Counted from the stretch's first letter, positions 35,004 to 44,344 are shown. The stretch is 64,000 bases of DNA from SZUA-309 sp965233675 (GCA_965233675.1 OZ247498.1:2232001-2296000), one strand, 5' to 3'. Notes: generated by a model from the sequence alone, not told the origin. Numbers and translations: made by a program.

Positions 35004-35975
35004 TTGAATACTCAGATTTCAGATTCCACGCTGAGGGACCTCCATCGTCGCATGGTCCGCATCCGCCTGTTCGAGGAAAGAGCCGGCAAACTGATGGAGG
35101 ACGGCAAGATCCCGGGCGCCCTGCATCTCTACGTGGGCCAGGAAGCGGTCGCCTCCGGTGTGATGACCCACCTGTCCAACGAAGACTGGATCACCAGCAC
35201 CCATCGTGGCCACGGCCATCTCATCGCCAAGGGCGGCGAGTTCGGGCCGATGTTCGCCGAGCTCTACGGCCGCGCCACCGGCTATTGCAAAGGCAAGGGT
35301 GGCTCCATGCACATCTCCAACATGGCCCTCGGCATGCTGGGTGCCAACGGTATCGTCGGCGGCGGGCCACCGATTGCGATGGGCGCCGGTTTCGCCAACA
35401 AGTTCAAAGGCAATGACCGGGTCTCCGTCACCTTTTTCGGCGACGGTGCCTCGAACGAAGGGTCTTTCCACGAAGCGGCCAACATGGCCGGCCTGTATCA
35501 GCTCCCGGTGCTGTTCGTCTGCGAGAACAATGGCTATGGCGAGTACACAGCCCAGGCGAATCATCAGGCGATCGTCGATGTGGCCGACCGGGCAGCCGGC
35601 TATGGCATGCCTGGTGTGATCGTCGATGGTATGGATGCGGTGGCCGTTCACGAAGCAGCCGGCGTTGCCATCCAGCGTGCCCGGGACGGCGGTGGACCGA
35701 CGCTGCTCGAGTGCAAGACCTACCGCTTCTACGATCATGTGGGCGTGCGCGGCATGGGACTCAAGTACCGCACCGACGATGAGGTGGAGGAATGGAAACG
35801 GCGAGACCCGATCACGCTGCTCGAAGGCCGCCTTGCCGAGCAGGGCATCCTCGCCGAAGTGGAGGCGAAAGCCGTGCACGAGGAAGTGGCAGCCGAGATC
35901 GATGCCGCCGTTGAGTTCGCTGAGAGCTCACCCTACCCGGAGCCGGATGCGCTCCTCGAAGACGTTTACGCATAG
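35004..35975 (+). CDS. acoA: E1 alpha subunit, acetoin/2-oxo acid dehydrogenase type
   Basis: The 323-residue thiamine-diphosphate subunit has RMVRIRLFEERAGKLMEDGK, the ThDP/Mg motif GDGASNEGSFHEAANMAGLYQ-type (GDG...N) and YRFYDHVGVRGMG. Length and sequence are AcoA-like rather than typical large pyruvate E1-alpha. With E1 beta it decarboxylates or cleaves its substrate and transfers an acyl group to lipoyl-E2. TTG 35004 is used, behind GGGGAAACGGGG. It is the first gene of an eight-gene operon. Confidence 0.85.
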   Translation: MNTQISDSTLRDLHRRMVRIRLFEERAGKLMEDGKIPGALHLYVGQEAVASGVMTHLSNEDWITSTHRGHGHLIAKGGEFGPMFAELYGRATGYCKGKGGSMHISNMALGMLGANGIVGGGPPIAMGAGFANKFKGNDRVSVTFFGDGASNEGSFHEAANMAGLYQLPVLFVCENNGYGEYTAQANHQAIVDVADRAAGYGMPGVIVDGMDAVAVHEAAGVAIQRARDGGGPTLLECKTYRFYDHVGVRGMGLKYRTDDEVEEWKRRDPITLLEGRLAEQGILAEVEAKAVHEEVAAEIDAAVEFAESSPYPEPDALLEDVYA

Positions 35976-35985
35976 GGGACAGATC

Positions 35986-36984
35986 ATGGCAGAAGCAGCA
36001 GAAAAGCCCCGCACCCTGCCCTACGTGGCGGCCATAACCGATGGCGTGCGGCAGATTCTGAAAGAACAGGACAATGCCTTCGTCGCCGGTGAGGATGTGG
36101 CCGGCGCCGGCAGCGTTTACGGCTATTACAACGGACTGCTCGAGGAATTCGGACCGAACCGGGTGTTCGACACACCCATCTCCGAGGAAGGCATCGTCGG
36201 CCTCGGTGTGGGGGCAGCCGCTACCGGGTGCCGGCCCATCATCGATCTGATGTTCATGGACTTCCTCGGTGAGTGCATGGATGAGGTGGCCAATCAGCTC
36301 GCCAAGATGCGCTATATGTTCGGCGGCCGGGCGACCCTGCCGGTCACCATGCTGACCATGGCGGGCGCCGGCGCGAGCCTGGCCGCCCAGCACAGCCAGT
36401 CCCTGGAGGCCTGGATCTGCCACCTGCCGGGGCTGAAGGTGGCAATGCCCACCACGCCTTATGACGCCAAAGGGTTGATCATCGCCGCGGCCCGGGACGA
36501 TAACCCGGTGATCGTGGTGCTGAACAAGATGTCGCTCGCCATCACCGGCGAGGTGCCTGAAGCAGCTTATGAGATTCCCCTGGGGCAGGCGAACGTGCTC
36601 CGGGAAGGTAAAAACCTGACCATCGTCGCCCTCGGCCGGATGACCCACGAGGCGATCAAAGCCGTGGACGGCCTGGCCGAGCTTGGTATCGATGCCGAGG
36701 TGATCGATCCGCGTACCCTGCAGCCATTCGACATCGACACGGTGGTGAAGTCCGTCGAAAAAACGCACCGCGCCATGATCGTGCACGAAGCCGTTCGTTT
36801 CGGTGGCCTGGGCGGTGAGATTGCCGCCCAGATCCAGGAGCATGCCTTCGATTATCTGGACGCACCGGTCGCCCGGGTAGGCGCGCCGTTCTCGCCGGTA
36901 CCTTTCAGCCCGGCGCTGGAGGCGGTCTATGTACCGAATGCGGAACGGATCGTTGCCGAAGCGAAGAAGATGCTGGGCGTGTAG
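35986..36984 (+). CDS. acoB: E1 beta subunit, acetoin/2-oxo acid dehydrogenase type
   Basis: The 332-residue partner of E1 alpha shows FDTPISEEGIVGLGVGAAAT, with the Glu that activates ThDP, and GAGASLAAQHSQSLEAWICH, an AcoB/PDH-beta hallmark. ATG 35986 begins ten bases after the alpha gene; the open frame above it overlaps that gene out of frame and is a shadow. The pair and the neighbouring AcoX gene argue for an acetoin-dehydrogenase-like complex. Other 2-oxo acids or diketones cannot be excluded. Confidence 0.87.
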   Translation: MAEAAEKPRTLPYVAAITDGVRQILKEQDNAFVAGEDVAGAGSVYGYYNGLLEEFGPNRVFDTPISEEGIVGLGVGAAATGCRPIIDLMFMDFLGECMDEVANQLAKMRYMFGGRATLPVTMLTMAGAGASLAAQHSQSLEAWICHLPGLKVAMPTTPYDAKGLIIAAARDDNPVIVVLNKMSLAITGEVPEAAYEIPLGQANVLREGKNLTIVALGRMTHEAIKAVDGLAELGIDAEVIDPRTLQPFDIDTVVKSVEKTHRAMIVHEAVRFGGLGGEIAAQIQEHAFDYLDAPVARVGAPFSPVPFSPALEAVYVPNAERIVAEAKKMLGV

Positions 36985-36995
36985 ACCCGCCCGTG

Positions 36996-38039
36996 GTGAA
37001 TATCGGCATTATCGCCAACCCGGCATCCGGCAAGGACATCCGGCGTCTCGTCGCCCGGGCCTCGGTCTTCGACAATCCGGAGAAGCAGGCCATCGTGCAA
37101 CGGCTGCTCGCGGGTATGGACGGGGTGCTCGGCAACTCCGACTGGCGGCTTTCCTATTTGGACGATGCACACGGCATCGTGCGCAACGCTGTCAGCAGCG
37201 TGCTCGGCGAGCAGTCGAGCCGGGCCGTGCCGGTGATGAGCGCGGAGACCGGCAGCGCCATCGACACCACCCGAGCGGCACGCGCGCTCTCTGAACTTCC
37301 CACTGACGTGAATCTGAGCCTCGGCGGCGATGGCACGAACCGCGCTTTCTGCCTGGGCTGGCGGAATGCCCCGCTGATTCCGATTTCCACCGGTACCAAC
37401 AACGTTTTTCCCCGACTGATGGAAGCCACGGTCGCGGGCGCTGCCGCGGCCCTGGTGGCCTCTGGCCGCATTCCGATGGCCGAGGTATCCCGACAGCAGA
37501 AGGTCATCCGGGTGGAAATCGATGGGGAAGCGGATGATCTGGCCCTGATCGATGCGGTTTTCGTCAACGAACGCTTTGTCGGCGCCCGGGCGCTCCTGCA
37601 TCCGGAGAATCTGAGCTCCGCCCTGCTCACCATTGCCGACCCGGCTGCGGTGGGCATCACGGCCATCGGCGGCCTGATCGATCCGCTCAGTGAACGGGCA
37701 GACGAAGGGATGCGGATCGTGTTCGCCAGCCAGGATGAAGCAACCACCATTGTCCGCGCGCCGATTGCGCCCGGCTACTATCGGGAAGTCGGTGTCCGCG
37801 AGCACCGCCGAATCACCTTCAATCAGGCCCTGCGCTGTGAAGGCCCGGGCGTGCTTGCCTTCGACGGCGAGCGCGAGCGGGTCCTGAAACCCGGCCAACA
37901 GGCCACACTGACCGTTGAGCGCACGGGACCACACGTAATCGACGTGCCAGCCACCATGCGGCTGGCAGCCAGCAGAGGCAGCTTCCTGCTGCCCACCGGT
38001 CCGGCCAGGTCGTCGGCCGCAGAAGCGGCAGCAGAGTAA
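36996..38039 (+). CDS. acoX: AcoX, ATP-NAD kinase-like protein
   Basis: The 347-residue protein carries the NAD-kinase-like motif LSLGGDGTNRAF and the following ISTGTNNVFP, and matches the AcoX family found in acetoin catabolic operons. Its precise job is unsettled; a role in cofactor (thiamine or nicotinamide) supply has been proposed for related proteins. Two adjacent GTG codons (36993, 36996) can start it; the second gives a natural MNIGIIANPASGKDI opening when read as Met. It lies 11 bases after acoB. Confidence 0.82.
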   Translation: MNIGIIANPASGKDIRRLVARASVFDNPEKQAIVQRLLAGMDGVLGNSDWRLSYLDDAHGIVRNAVSSVLGEQSSRAVPVMSAETGSAIDTTRAARALSELPTDVNLSLGGDGTNRAFCLGWRNAPLIPISTGTNNVFPRLMEATVAGAAAALVASGRIPMAEVSRQQKVIRVEIDGEADDLALIDAVFVNERFVGARALLHPENLSSALLTIADPAAVGITAIGGLIDPLSERADEGMRIVFASQDEATTIVRAPIAPGYYREVGVREHRRITFNQALRCEGPGVLAFDGERERVLKPGQQATLTVERTGPHVIDVPATMRLAASRGSFLLPTGPARSSAAEAAAE

Positions 38040-38051
38040 GAGGAAAGAGCC

Positions 38052-39494
38052 ATGCCCACCGAGGTGTACCTGGTCAAGGTTGGAATGAACATGACGGAAG
38101 GCGTCGTCGAGGAGTGGTATATCCCCGATGGCGATACCGTCCGCGAAGGCGAACTCCTCTATCGGCTGGAAACCGAAAAGGTCAATCTGGATGTGGATGC
38201 CGAGGCGACCGGTGTGGTGAAACACCTGGTTGGCCAGGGCATCACCCGGGAACCGGGTGATGTGGTCGGCTACATCTATGCCGAGGGAGAAGAGATTCCG
38301 GATGTTCTGCCCGGCGCTGGCGGTGAACCTGCGCACGACAGCGCAGCGACCCTGAGCGGTTCTCCGCAAGCACCGACCTCCGCACCCGCCGTGGCTTCTG
38401 CGGCTTCTGTGACGGCCGACGGTCGACTCAAGGCGTCGCCCATCGCCCGACGGCTCGCCACAGAACGGGGTGTGCAACTTGCCGCCCTGCAGGGAACGGG
38501 TCCTGGCGGGCGGATCGTGGAGGCGGACGTGCTGGCAGCGGAAATCGACGCGGTCGCGGCCGTGCCTGCAACAGCGCCGCCGGCGTCGGACGACGGCGTG
38601 CGACGTGCCTCCCCCGGTTCTTCGCCCAGTTCTTCGCCAAGTTCTTCGCCTATGGCGCGCAAAGTCGCCCGGGAACTCGGCGTGGATCTGGACGGCGTTC
38701 GCGGTACGGGCCCTGGTGGGCGGATCACCAGGGAAGATGTGGAAGCGGCGGCAGCCTTTCCGAGTAAAGGACCGAGTGAAGGGCCGAGTGCAGGCCCTGC
38801 CGCGGCGGCGGATCAGATCCTGCCACTGGGTGGCATGCGCAGAACCATTGCCCGGCGGATGCATGCCAGCCTGCAGGAAATGGCGCAACTCACCATGGAT
38901 ATGGATGTGGTGATGGACGACGCTGTGAAGCTCAGAGGCCAGCTCATGGATGAATGGCAGGATGAGGGCCTGCGCCCGACCTACACCGATCTGGTCATCC
39001 GCGCGGTCGCCAAGGCGCTGGAAAAACACCGCCAGATAAACGCCACCATGACCGAGTCGGAAATCGTTCAACATGGTGCGATCAACGTGGGAATGGCCGT
39101 CGCCCTGACGGACGGTCTGATCGTGCCGGTGGTGCGGAACGCCAATCTGCTGAGCATCCAGGCATTGGCCCGGGAAACGTCGCGGCTGGCGACGGCGGCG
39201 AGAGAGGGCAAACTGACCCCGGACGATCTCCAGGGCGGGACGTTCACCGTTACCGCCCTCGGCATGTTCGGTGTGGATTCGTTTACCCCGATCATCAACG
39301 CCCCGGAAGCTGGTATTCTCGGCGTGAACCGCATTCGAGACGATGTGGCCTGGGCGCATGACACGCCGGTGAAACAGCAGCGCATGAAGCTGTCGCTCAC
39401 CTGGGATCACCGTGTGCTGGATGGCGCGCCGGCAGCGGAATTTCTCGGCACCGTCCGGGGCCTGCTGGAAGCGCCTTTCCGACTGCTGGTTTAA
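38052..39494 (+). CDS. Dihydrolipoyl acyltransferase (E2) with two E3-binding domains
   Basis: The 480-residue E2 has one N-terminal lipoyl domain (about 1-80, lipoyl-Lys43 in ETEKVNLDV), then two peripheral-subunit-binding domains: ASPIARRLATERGVQLAALQ and PMARKVARELGVDLDGVRGT, each ending GTGPGGRI. The C-terminal catalytic domain (about 250-480) has the active-site HRVLDGAPAAEF (HxxxDG). Two binding domains are unusual; one is normal. Linkers contain 12-bp coding repeats. No E3 (lipoamide dehydrogenase) gene lies in the operon, so a shared E3 is presumably used. Confidence 0.9.
   Translation: MPTEVYLVKVGMNMTEGVVEEWYIPDGDTVREGELLYRLETEKVNLDVDAEATGVVKHLVGQGITREPGDVVGYIYAEGEEIPDVLPGAGGEPAHDSAATLSGSPQAPTSAPAVASAASVTADGRLKASPIARRLATERGVQLAALQGTGPGGRIVEADVLAAEIDAVAAVPATAPPASDDGVRRASPGSSPSSSPSSSPMARKVARELGVDLDGVRGTGPGGRITREDVEAAAAFPSKGPSEGPSAGPAAAADQILPLGGMRRTIARRMHASLQEMAQLTMDMDVVMDDAVKLRGQLMDEWQDEGLRPTYTDLVIRAVAKALEKHRQINATMTESEIVQHGAINVGMAVALTDGLIVPVVRNANLLSIQALARETSRLATAAREGKLTPDDLQGGTFTVTALGMFGVDSFTPIINAPEAGILGVNRIRDDVAWAHDTPVKQQRMKLSLTWDHRVLDGAPAAEFLGTVRGLLEAPFRLLV
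38618..38653 (+). repeat. Coding 12-bp repeat in the E2 linker (SSPS)
   Basis: TTCTTCGCCCAG, TTCTTCGCCAAG and TTCTTCGCCTAT are three consecutive 12-bp units encoding a Ser-Ser-Pro-Ser-type linker between the two binding domains. Confidence 0.85.
38760..38795 (+). repeat. Coding 12-bp repeat in the second E2 linker (PSxG)
   Basis: CCGAGTAAAGGA, CCGAGTGAAGGG and CCGAGTGCAGGC are three consecutive units encoding PSKG, PSEG and PSAG between the second binding domain and the catalytic domain. Confidence 0.85.
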
Positions 39495-39520
39495 CCTTTA
39501 TCAAAGAAAGAGCGCAGGTC

Positions 39521-40402
39521 ATGGCCGCACACATCGCCCCACTCTCTCCCGTCATCGGCGCCGAGATCAGTGGTGTGGACCTGGCCGCCCTGCAGGACGA
39601 CGAATTCACTGCCATCCGGCAGGCCCTCATCGATCATCAGGTTATCTTCTTTCGGGACCAGCCGGCGCTGGCCCCCGAGGTGCAGATCGAATTCGCCCGC
39701 CGCTTCGGCGACCTGCACACCCACCCCGCCGCCCCGCACATGGACGGGCATCCCGAGATCTTCGTGATTCACGCGCACAAGGACGCCAAAGTCGCCAACG
39801 GCAATGGCTGGCATACCGATGTGTCCTGCGATGAATCGCCCCCCATGGGCACCATGCTGCAGATTCGAGCGCTTCCGGAGACCGGCGGCGACACCCTGTG
39901 GATCAACACCTGTGCCGCTTATGAAAGCCTGTCGCCTGCCCTGCAGAGTTTTCTGGAAACGCTCACCGCCCGCCACGAATCGGAACACATTTATCGTGGA
40001 CGCTACTCGGATCGCGGCGTGGAAGACACGGATCGGATCTATCCGAGTGCCGTCCATCCGGTGGTACGCACCCATCCGGATTCCGGTCGACGGGCACTGT
40101 ATGTGAATCCGAGCTTTACGACCCGTCTGTGTGAGCTCAGCCATGACGAAAGTGCGGCGCTGCTCGAGTATCTCTATCGACACCAGCAGCGGCCGGAGTT
40201 CCAGGTCCGTTTCCGCTGGTCCAGAAATGCCATCGCGCTCTGGGACAATCGCAGCACCCAGCACTTTGCCCTCTGGGACTACTGGCCGGAGGAACGAAAA
40301 GGCCATCGGGTGACCATCGCCGGAGAGCGACCGTTCTTCGACCCGGAGCGCAAGCCGGCCACTAAAGTTCAACCACTATCACGGCTGGCCCGCACGCTAT
40401 GA
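39521..40402 (+). CDS. TauD/TfdA-family 2-oxoglutarate-dependent dioxygenase
   Basis: The 293-residue protein has the family layout: VIGAEISGVDLAAL at the start, the iron-binding HxD in NGWHTDVSCDESPP, the substrate/2-oxoglutarate stretch GGDTLWINTCAAYESL, and the distal His in NRSTQHFALWDYWPEERKG. Members use 2-oxoglutarate and O2 to oxidise sulfonates, aryloxyalkanoates, sulfates and others. Here it lies 26 bases after the E2 gene and overlaps the amidohydrolase gene, so it acts in the same pathway. It may split the substrate before the CoA or decarboxylation step. Confidence 0.88.
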   Translation: MAAHIAPLSPVIGAEISGVDLAALQDDEFTAIRQALIDHQVIFFRDQPALAPEVQIEFARRFGDLHTHPAAPHMDGHPEIFVIHAHKDAKVANGNGWHTDVSCDESPPMGTMLQIRALPETGGDTLWINTCAAYESLSPALQSFLETLTARHESEHIYRGRYSDRGVEDTDRIYPSAVHPVVRTHPDSGRRALYVNPSFTTRLCELSHDESAALLEYLYRHQQRPEFQVRFRWSRNAIALWDNRSTQHFALWDYWPEERKGHRVTIAGERPFFDPERKPATKVQPLSRLARTL

Positions 40403-42108
40403 ACCGACACCCCCCGTCTCATGAGAAAATTCCCCGGAGAACCGCCTCTCCGGTAATCCTGCTCGCCGTCATGCTCACCCTTCAGGTGGCCTGCTCTCCC
40501 GCAGAAGACAGCACCACCGCAGACGCCGGCGCGCTGACGAGCGCCGACCTGATCTTCATCAACGGTCACATTCTCACCCTGGACGGAACCGACACCATTG
40601 CCAGCACGCTGGTGGTGACCGGCGACAAAATCGCTGCGGTGGGTGAGGCATCGGTCGCCGCGCACTACACGAGCCCGCAGGTCATCGATCTCGAAGGCCG
40701 CACACTGATGCCGGGATTCGTAGACAGCCACACCCACATCTATGGCCGCCCGCCCCACTACATCGACCTCACGGAAGTAGACTCCGTGGCGGAAATTGTC
40801 AGTCTTGTGCGTGCCAAGGCGGTCGATGTCGGGCCCGGCAACTGGATTACCGGCTACGGCTGGTCCGAGGACGAACTGGCCGAAGGCCGCCGCCCCCTGA
40901 TCGGCGATCTCGATGCGGCGGCGCCCGGCCACCCGGTGATGCTGACCCGGGCCGGTGGCCACAGCGCCGTGTTTTCGAGCAGAGCACTGGAAATCGGCGG
41001 CGTGGATGCAACCACGCCCAATCCGGAAGGCGGCATCATCGAACGGGACGAATCCGGCGCGTTGAACGGCATTATCCGCGAGCGCCACAACCTCATTGGC
41101 AGTCTCATTCCCGTCACACCCCCCCAGGCCCTGCGGCCGAGCCTGATCGAGAACCTGCAGGCGCTCTTCGCCAAAGGCATCACCTCCATCACCCACGCCA
41201 ACGCCACCCTGGAGATCTTTCCGGTCTGGGAGGCAGCCTACGCGGAATACCGCGGCCGCCTGCCCCGGGCGTCCGTTCAGCTGCTTCATGAAGGGCCGGA
41301 GGCAATGGCCGCGTTCGGCCGACTCACGGGCGACGGCGACGAGCATCTTCGGGTGGGACCACTGAAGATATTCGCAGACGGCGGTTTCACCGGCCCGGCA
41401 GCTTTCACCAGCAAGCCCTACAAAGGCGAGGACGAGTATCGCGGGACGCTCAACATGACGGAGGTGGAGCTGCACGATCTGATCGTCATGGCCCATGAAG
41501 AAGGCTGGCAGCTTGGAATACATGCCATCGGCGACGCCGCCATCATGCTGACCGTGGACTATCTGATCGAGGCGCTCACTGCCTCTCCGCGGGAGGATCA
41601 CCGCCACTATCTGAACCACTTCACTGTAATGCCGGATACCCGGACCATGGAGGATATGGCAGCGCACGGCATCGCGATCACTCAGCAGCCGAACTTCACC
41701 TACACCCTGGAAGGGCGCTATGTGGCCAATCTGGATGGCACCCGGCTGGAAACGAACAACCCGCTGCGCACCCCGATGAACCATGGCATCCACGTCGCCA
41801 TCTCCAGCGATATTCTGCCCATCGGGCCCTGGGTAGGCATCTACGCCGCCGTCACCCGCAAGGGGATGAGTGGTCGGGTATTCGGCCCGGGCGAAGCCAT
41901 CAGCCGGGTCGAAGCACTGAAGGGCTATACGAGCCAGGGTGCCTGGCTGACCCGGGAAGAGAACATCAAAGGCAGGCTCGTGCCCGGCATGCTGGCCGAC
42001 CTGATCGTTCTCTCCGACGATCCCCTGTCCGTGGCCGATGAGGATCTGCTGAACATCGAGGTTCTCGAGACCTGGCTCGGCGGTCGACGCGTATTCACGA
42101 AGCACTGA
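40399..42108 (+). CDS. YtcJ-like amidohydrolase, probable lipoprotein
   Basis: The 569-residue protein belongs to the amidohydrolase 3/YtcJ branch of metal-dependent hydrolases. GFVDSHTHIYG is the metal-binding HxH, and HAIGDAAI and LTREENIKGRLVPGMLADLI are the other family segments. The N-terminus MNRHPPSHEKIPRRTASPVI plus a hydrophobic stretch and LQVACS form a signal peptide with a lipobox Cys, so it is likely anchored in the outer or inner membrane and acts in the periplasm. ATGA overlap with the dioxygenase suggests translational coupling. Substrate unknown. Confidence 0.85.
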   Translation: MNRHPPSHEKIPRRTASPVILLAVMLTLQVACSPAEDSTTADAGALTSADLIFINGHILTLDGTDTIASTLVVTGDKIAAVGEASVAAHYTSPQVIDLEGRTLMPGFVDSHTHIYGRPPHYIDLTEVDSVAEIVSLVRAKAVDVGPGNWITGYGWSEDELAEGRRPLIGDLDAAAPGHPVMLTRAGGHSAVFSSRALEIGGVDATTPNPEGGIIERDESGALNGIIRERHNLIGSLIPVTPPQALRPSLIENLQALFAKGITSITHANATLEIFPVWEAAYAEYRGRLPRASVQLLHEGPEAMAAFGRLTGDGDEHLRVGPLKIFADGGFTGPAAFTSKPYKGEDEYRGTLNMTEVELHDLIVMAHEEGWQLGIHAIGDAAIMLTVDYLIEALTASPREDHRHYLNHFTVMPDTRTMEDMAAHGIAITQQPNFTYTLEGRYVANLDGTRLETNNPLRTPMNHGIHVAISSDILPIGPWVGIYAAVTRKGMSGRVFGPGEAISRVEALKGYTSQGAWLTREENIKGRLVPGMLADLIVLSDDPLSVADEDLLNIEVLETWLGGRRVFTKH

Positions 42109-42125
42109 GTAGCAGGCAGTAGTTT

Positions 42126-43691
42126 ATGACCCATTTTCCACAGAAGATTGCCGCCGAACGCGGCAGCGACAGTGCTGTCGTCGATGAACGCGGCGCAATC
42201 AACTGGACCGATTTCAATCAGCGCACCAATCAACTGCTGTCCGCGCTGCGCGGGCTTGGTTTGAGCCCGGGTGACAGGGTTGCCATCTACGCAGGCAACT
42301 GCCGCGAGTATTTCGAAATCATGATGGCGACCATCCACACCGGCATCGTCTGGGTACCCGTGAACTGGCATTTCAGCCCGGAAGAACTGGCCTATGTGAT
42401 CGCCGATTCGGAAGCAAAAGCCCTGTTTGCGGAAGGGGCGTTCCTCGACCAGGCAGCCGCCGCCGTCACCAGAAACGAAACACCAGAGTTAGCCCATTGC
42501 TTCGCGATCCGCGCTGAGAATCCACCGGCTCCCTTCGAGGCCTACGAAGCGCTGCTGGCCACCGGCAGCCAGGCCGAGCCCGAAGATCAGTCCATGGGCG
42601 GCCCCATGTTCTACACCTCGGGCACAACCGGCCGGCCAAAAGGCGTGAAGTCCAGCAGCACCGCATCCGGTGGCCCCATCGAAGTACTGGAACTGATGGG
42701 TGCAGGTCTGTCCGGCATGCTCAACATCCCGGCCGACGGCACCACCTATATCTGCGGGCCGGTCTATCATTCAGCCCAGTGGGCATTTTCCTTCCTGCCC
42801 CTGCTGATCGGCAGCCGCGTGCTGTCGCGCCATCGATTCGATCCGGCAGAGTCTCTGCAGCTGATCGATGAACACAGGGTGACCAACGTGCATCTGGTGC
42901 CCACGCAATTCCATCGATTTCTGAAACTCGACGAGCAGGTGCGGGCCGGCTTCAACGGCAGCTCGCTGGTGGTTGTCTGGCACGGCGCCGCACCCTGCCC
43001 GCCGGAAACCAAGCGCCGGATGATCGACTGGTGGGGGCCGGTAGTCAGCGAGTATTACGGCTCCACGGAAGGCTCGATCGTTTCTCAGATCAGCGCGGAA
43101 GAATGGCTGGAGCGTCCGGGCTCGGTGGGCAAAGCGGGCGCCATGTCAGAGATCACCATCCGCGATGACGATGGCAACATCGTACCCACCGGCCAGTCCG
43201 GACAGATTTATGTCAGAAACCTGATGGGCAGTGATTTCGAGTACCACAACGAACCGGAAAAGACGGCGGACGTGCATCTGGAAGCCGGTGTGTTCACGTT
43301 TGGCGATATCGGTTATTTCGACGAAGACGGCTATCTCTATCTCAGCGATCGGAAAATCGACATGATCATTTCCGGTGGCGTTAACATCTATCCGGCAGAG
43401 ATCGAGGCGGTGCTCGTGCAACACCCGGCGGTGGAAGATGCTGCCGTGTTCGGTATCCCGAACGAGGAGTTCGGCGAGGAAGTGAAAGCGGCGGTCAAAC
43501 TGACACCCGGTCACGAGGCGGGAGAAGCTTTGAGTCAGACGCTGATCGACTATTGCCGCGAGCACCTGGCCGGATTCAAGGCGCCGCGCTCCATCGACTA
43601 CGAGGATGAATTTCCACGCCACGAAACCGGCAAGCTCTACAAACGGCTGTTACGCGACCGCTACTGGCAGGACGCAGGGAGGACAATCTGA
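42126..43691 (+). CDS. AMP-forming acyl-CoA synthetase/ligase
   Basis: The 521-residue ANL-superfamily enzyme activates a carboxylate to its CoA thioester with ATP. Core motifs are FYTSGTTGRPKGVKSS (A3, P-loop), YYGSTEGSIVS (A5), GDIGYFDEDGYLYLSDRKID (A7/A8) and HETGKLYKRLLRD (A10, catalytic Lys in GKLYK). It starts 17 bases after the amidohydrolase and ends overlapping the methyltransferase start, placing it in the operon. It resembles long-chain or cyclic-acid ligases; the acid is not known. Confidence 0.92.
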   Translation: MTHFPQKIAAERGSDSAVVDERGAINWTDFNQRTNQLLSALRGLGLSPGDRVAIYAGNCREYFEIMMATIHTGIVWVPVNWHFSPEELAYVIADSEAKALFAEGAFLDQAAAAVTRNETPELAHCFAIRAENPPAPFEAYEALLATGSQAEPEDQSMGGPMFYTSGTTGRPKGVKSSSTASGGPIEVLELMGAGLSGMLNIPADGTTYICGPVYHSAQWAFSFLPLLIGSRVLSRHRFDPAESLQLIDEHRVTNVHLVPTQFHRFLKLDEQVRAGFNGSSLVVVWHGAAPCPPETKRRMIDWWGPVVSEYYGSTEGSIVSQISAEEWLERPGSVGKAGAMSEITIRDDDGNIVPTGQSGQIYVRNLMGSDFEYHNEPEKTADVHLEAGVFTFGDIGYFDEDGYLYLSDRKIDMIISGGVNIYPAEIEAVLVQHPAVEDAAVFGIPNEEFGEEVKAAVKLTPGHEAGEALSQTLIDYCREHLAGFKAPRSIDYEDEFPRHETGKLYKRLLRDRYWQDAGRTI

Positions 43692-44308
43692 TGGGTCTGT
43701 ACGCGAAATACGTGCTGCCGAAGCTGATCGATACGGCCTGTGGTCAACCCCCGATGGCGGAACTCCGCAGCCGTTATGTGCCCGAGGCGGAAGGTGACGT
43801 ACTGGAAATCGGCATCGGCAGCGGATTGAACCTGCCCCACTACTCGGACAAAGCCCGCACCGTCACCGGCCTGGATCCCCACGCAGAGTTGACCGAGATG
43901 GCGACGGAAAGGGCACAGGCCGCCGCGCCCGAGGTTGAAGTCCTGCAGATCTCCGGCGAGCAGATCCCGGCAGACGACGGACGATTCGACAGCATCGTGT
44001 GCACCTGGACACTCTGTTCCATCCCCAACGTCTATCAGGCTCTGCGAGAGATGCACCGCGTTGTGAGGCCCGGTGGCCGGTTCTACTTCGTGGAACACGG
44101 CCTGTCCCCGGACGCGGACGTACAGCGCTGGCAACGCCGGATCGAGCCGCTCTGGAAGATCATCGGCGGTGGCTGCCATCTGACCCGCAAGGCAGACGAC
44201 CTGATTCAGGACGCAGGTTTCGTTCTGGAAGCACCGGAATCCGGTTATCTGCCCGGCCCAAGGTGGGCGGCCTTCATGACCCACGGTGTGGCGGTCAAAC
44301 AGGTTTGA
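43691..44308 (+). CDS. SAM-dependent methyltransferase
   Basis: The 205-residue class-I methyltransferase has motif I DVLEIGIGSGLNLPHYSD, the acidic loop GLDPHAELTEM and post-motif IVCTWTLCSIPNVYQALREM. It resembles the UbiE/phospholipid methyltransferase group. The start overlaps the stop of the ligase gene (TGATG). It is the last gene of the operon before the TonB receptor promoter. The methyl acceptor is unknown, and its presence next to a catabolic ligase is unusual. Confidence 0.85.
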   Translation: MGLYAKYVLPKLIDTACGQPPMAELRSRYVPEAEGDVLEIGIGSGLNLPHYSDKARTVTGLDPHAELTEMATERAQAAAPEVEVLQISGEQIPADDGRFDSIVCTWTLCSIPNVYQALREMHRVVRPGGRFYFVEHGLSPDADVQRWQRRIEPLWKIIGGGCHLTRKADDLIQDAGFVLEAPESGYLPGPRWAAFMTHGVAVKQV

Positions 44309-44316
44309 GGACAACG

Positions 44317-44344
44317 TTGACGGGAACCACCCGCAACGTATAAA
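44317..44344 (+). promoter_or_regulatory. Strong sigma-70 promoter for the TonB receptor
   Basis: TTGACG (44317-44322), a 16-base spacer and TATAAA (44339-44344) match the sigma-70 consensus closely. It lies just after the methyltransferase stop and about 210 bases before the receptor start, leaving a long 5' leader. Confidence 0.75.

Noticed and set aside
36927..39410. 827-codon open frame on the minus strand opposite acoX and E2
   Set aside because: Shadow of G+C-rich coding on the plus strand; no family features and low-complexity composition.
40369..42105. 578-codon open frame opposite the YtcJ-like gene
   Set aside because: Mirror of the real gene's codon pattern; the plus-strand protein is clearly the amidohydrolase.
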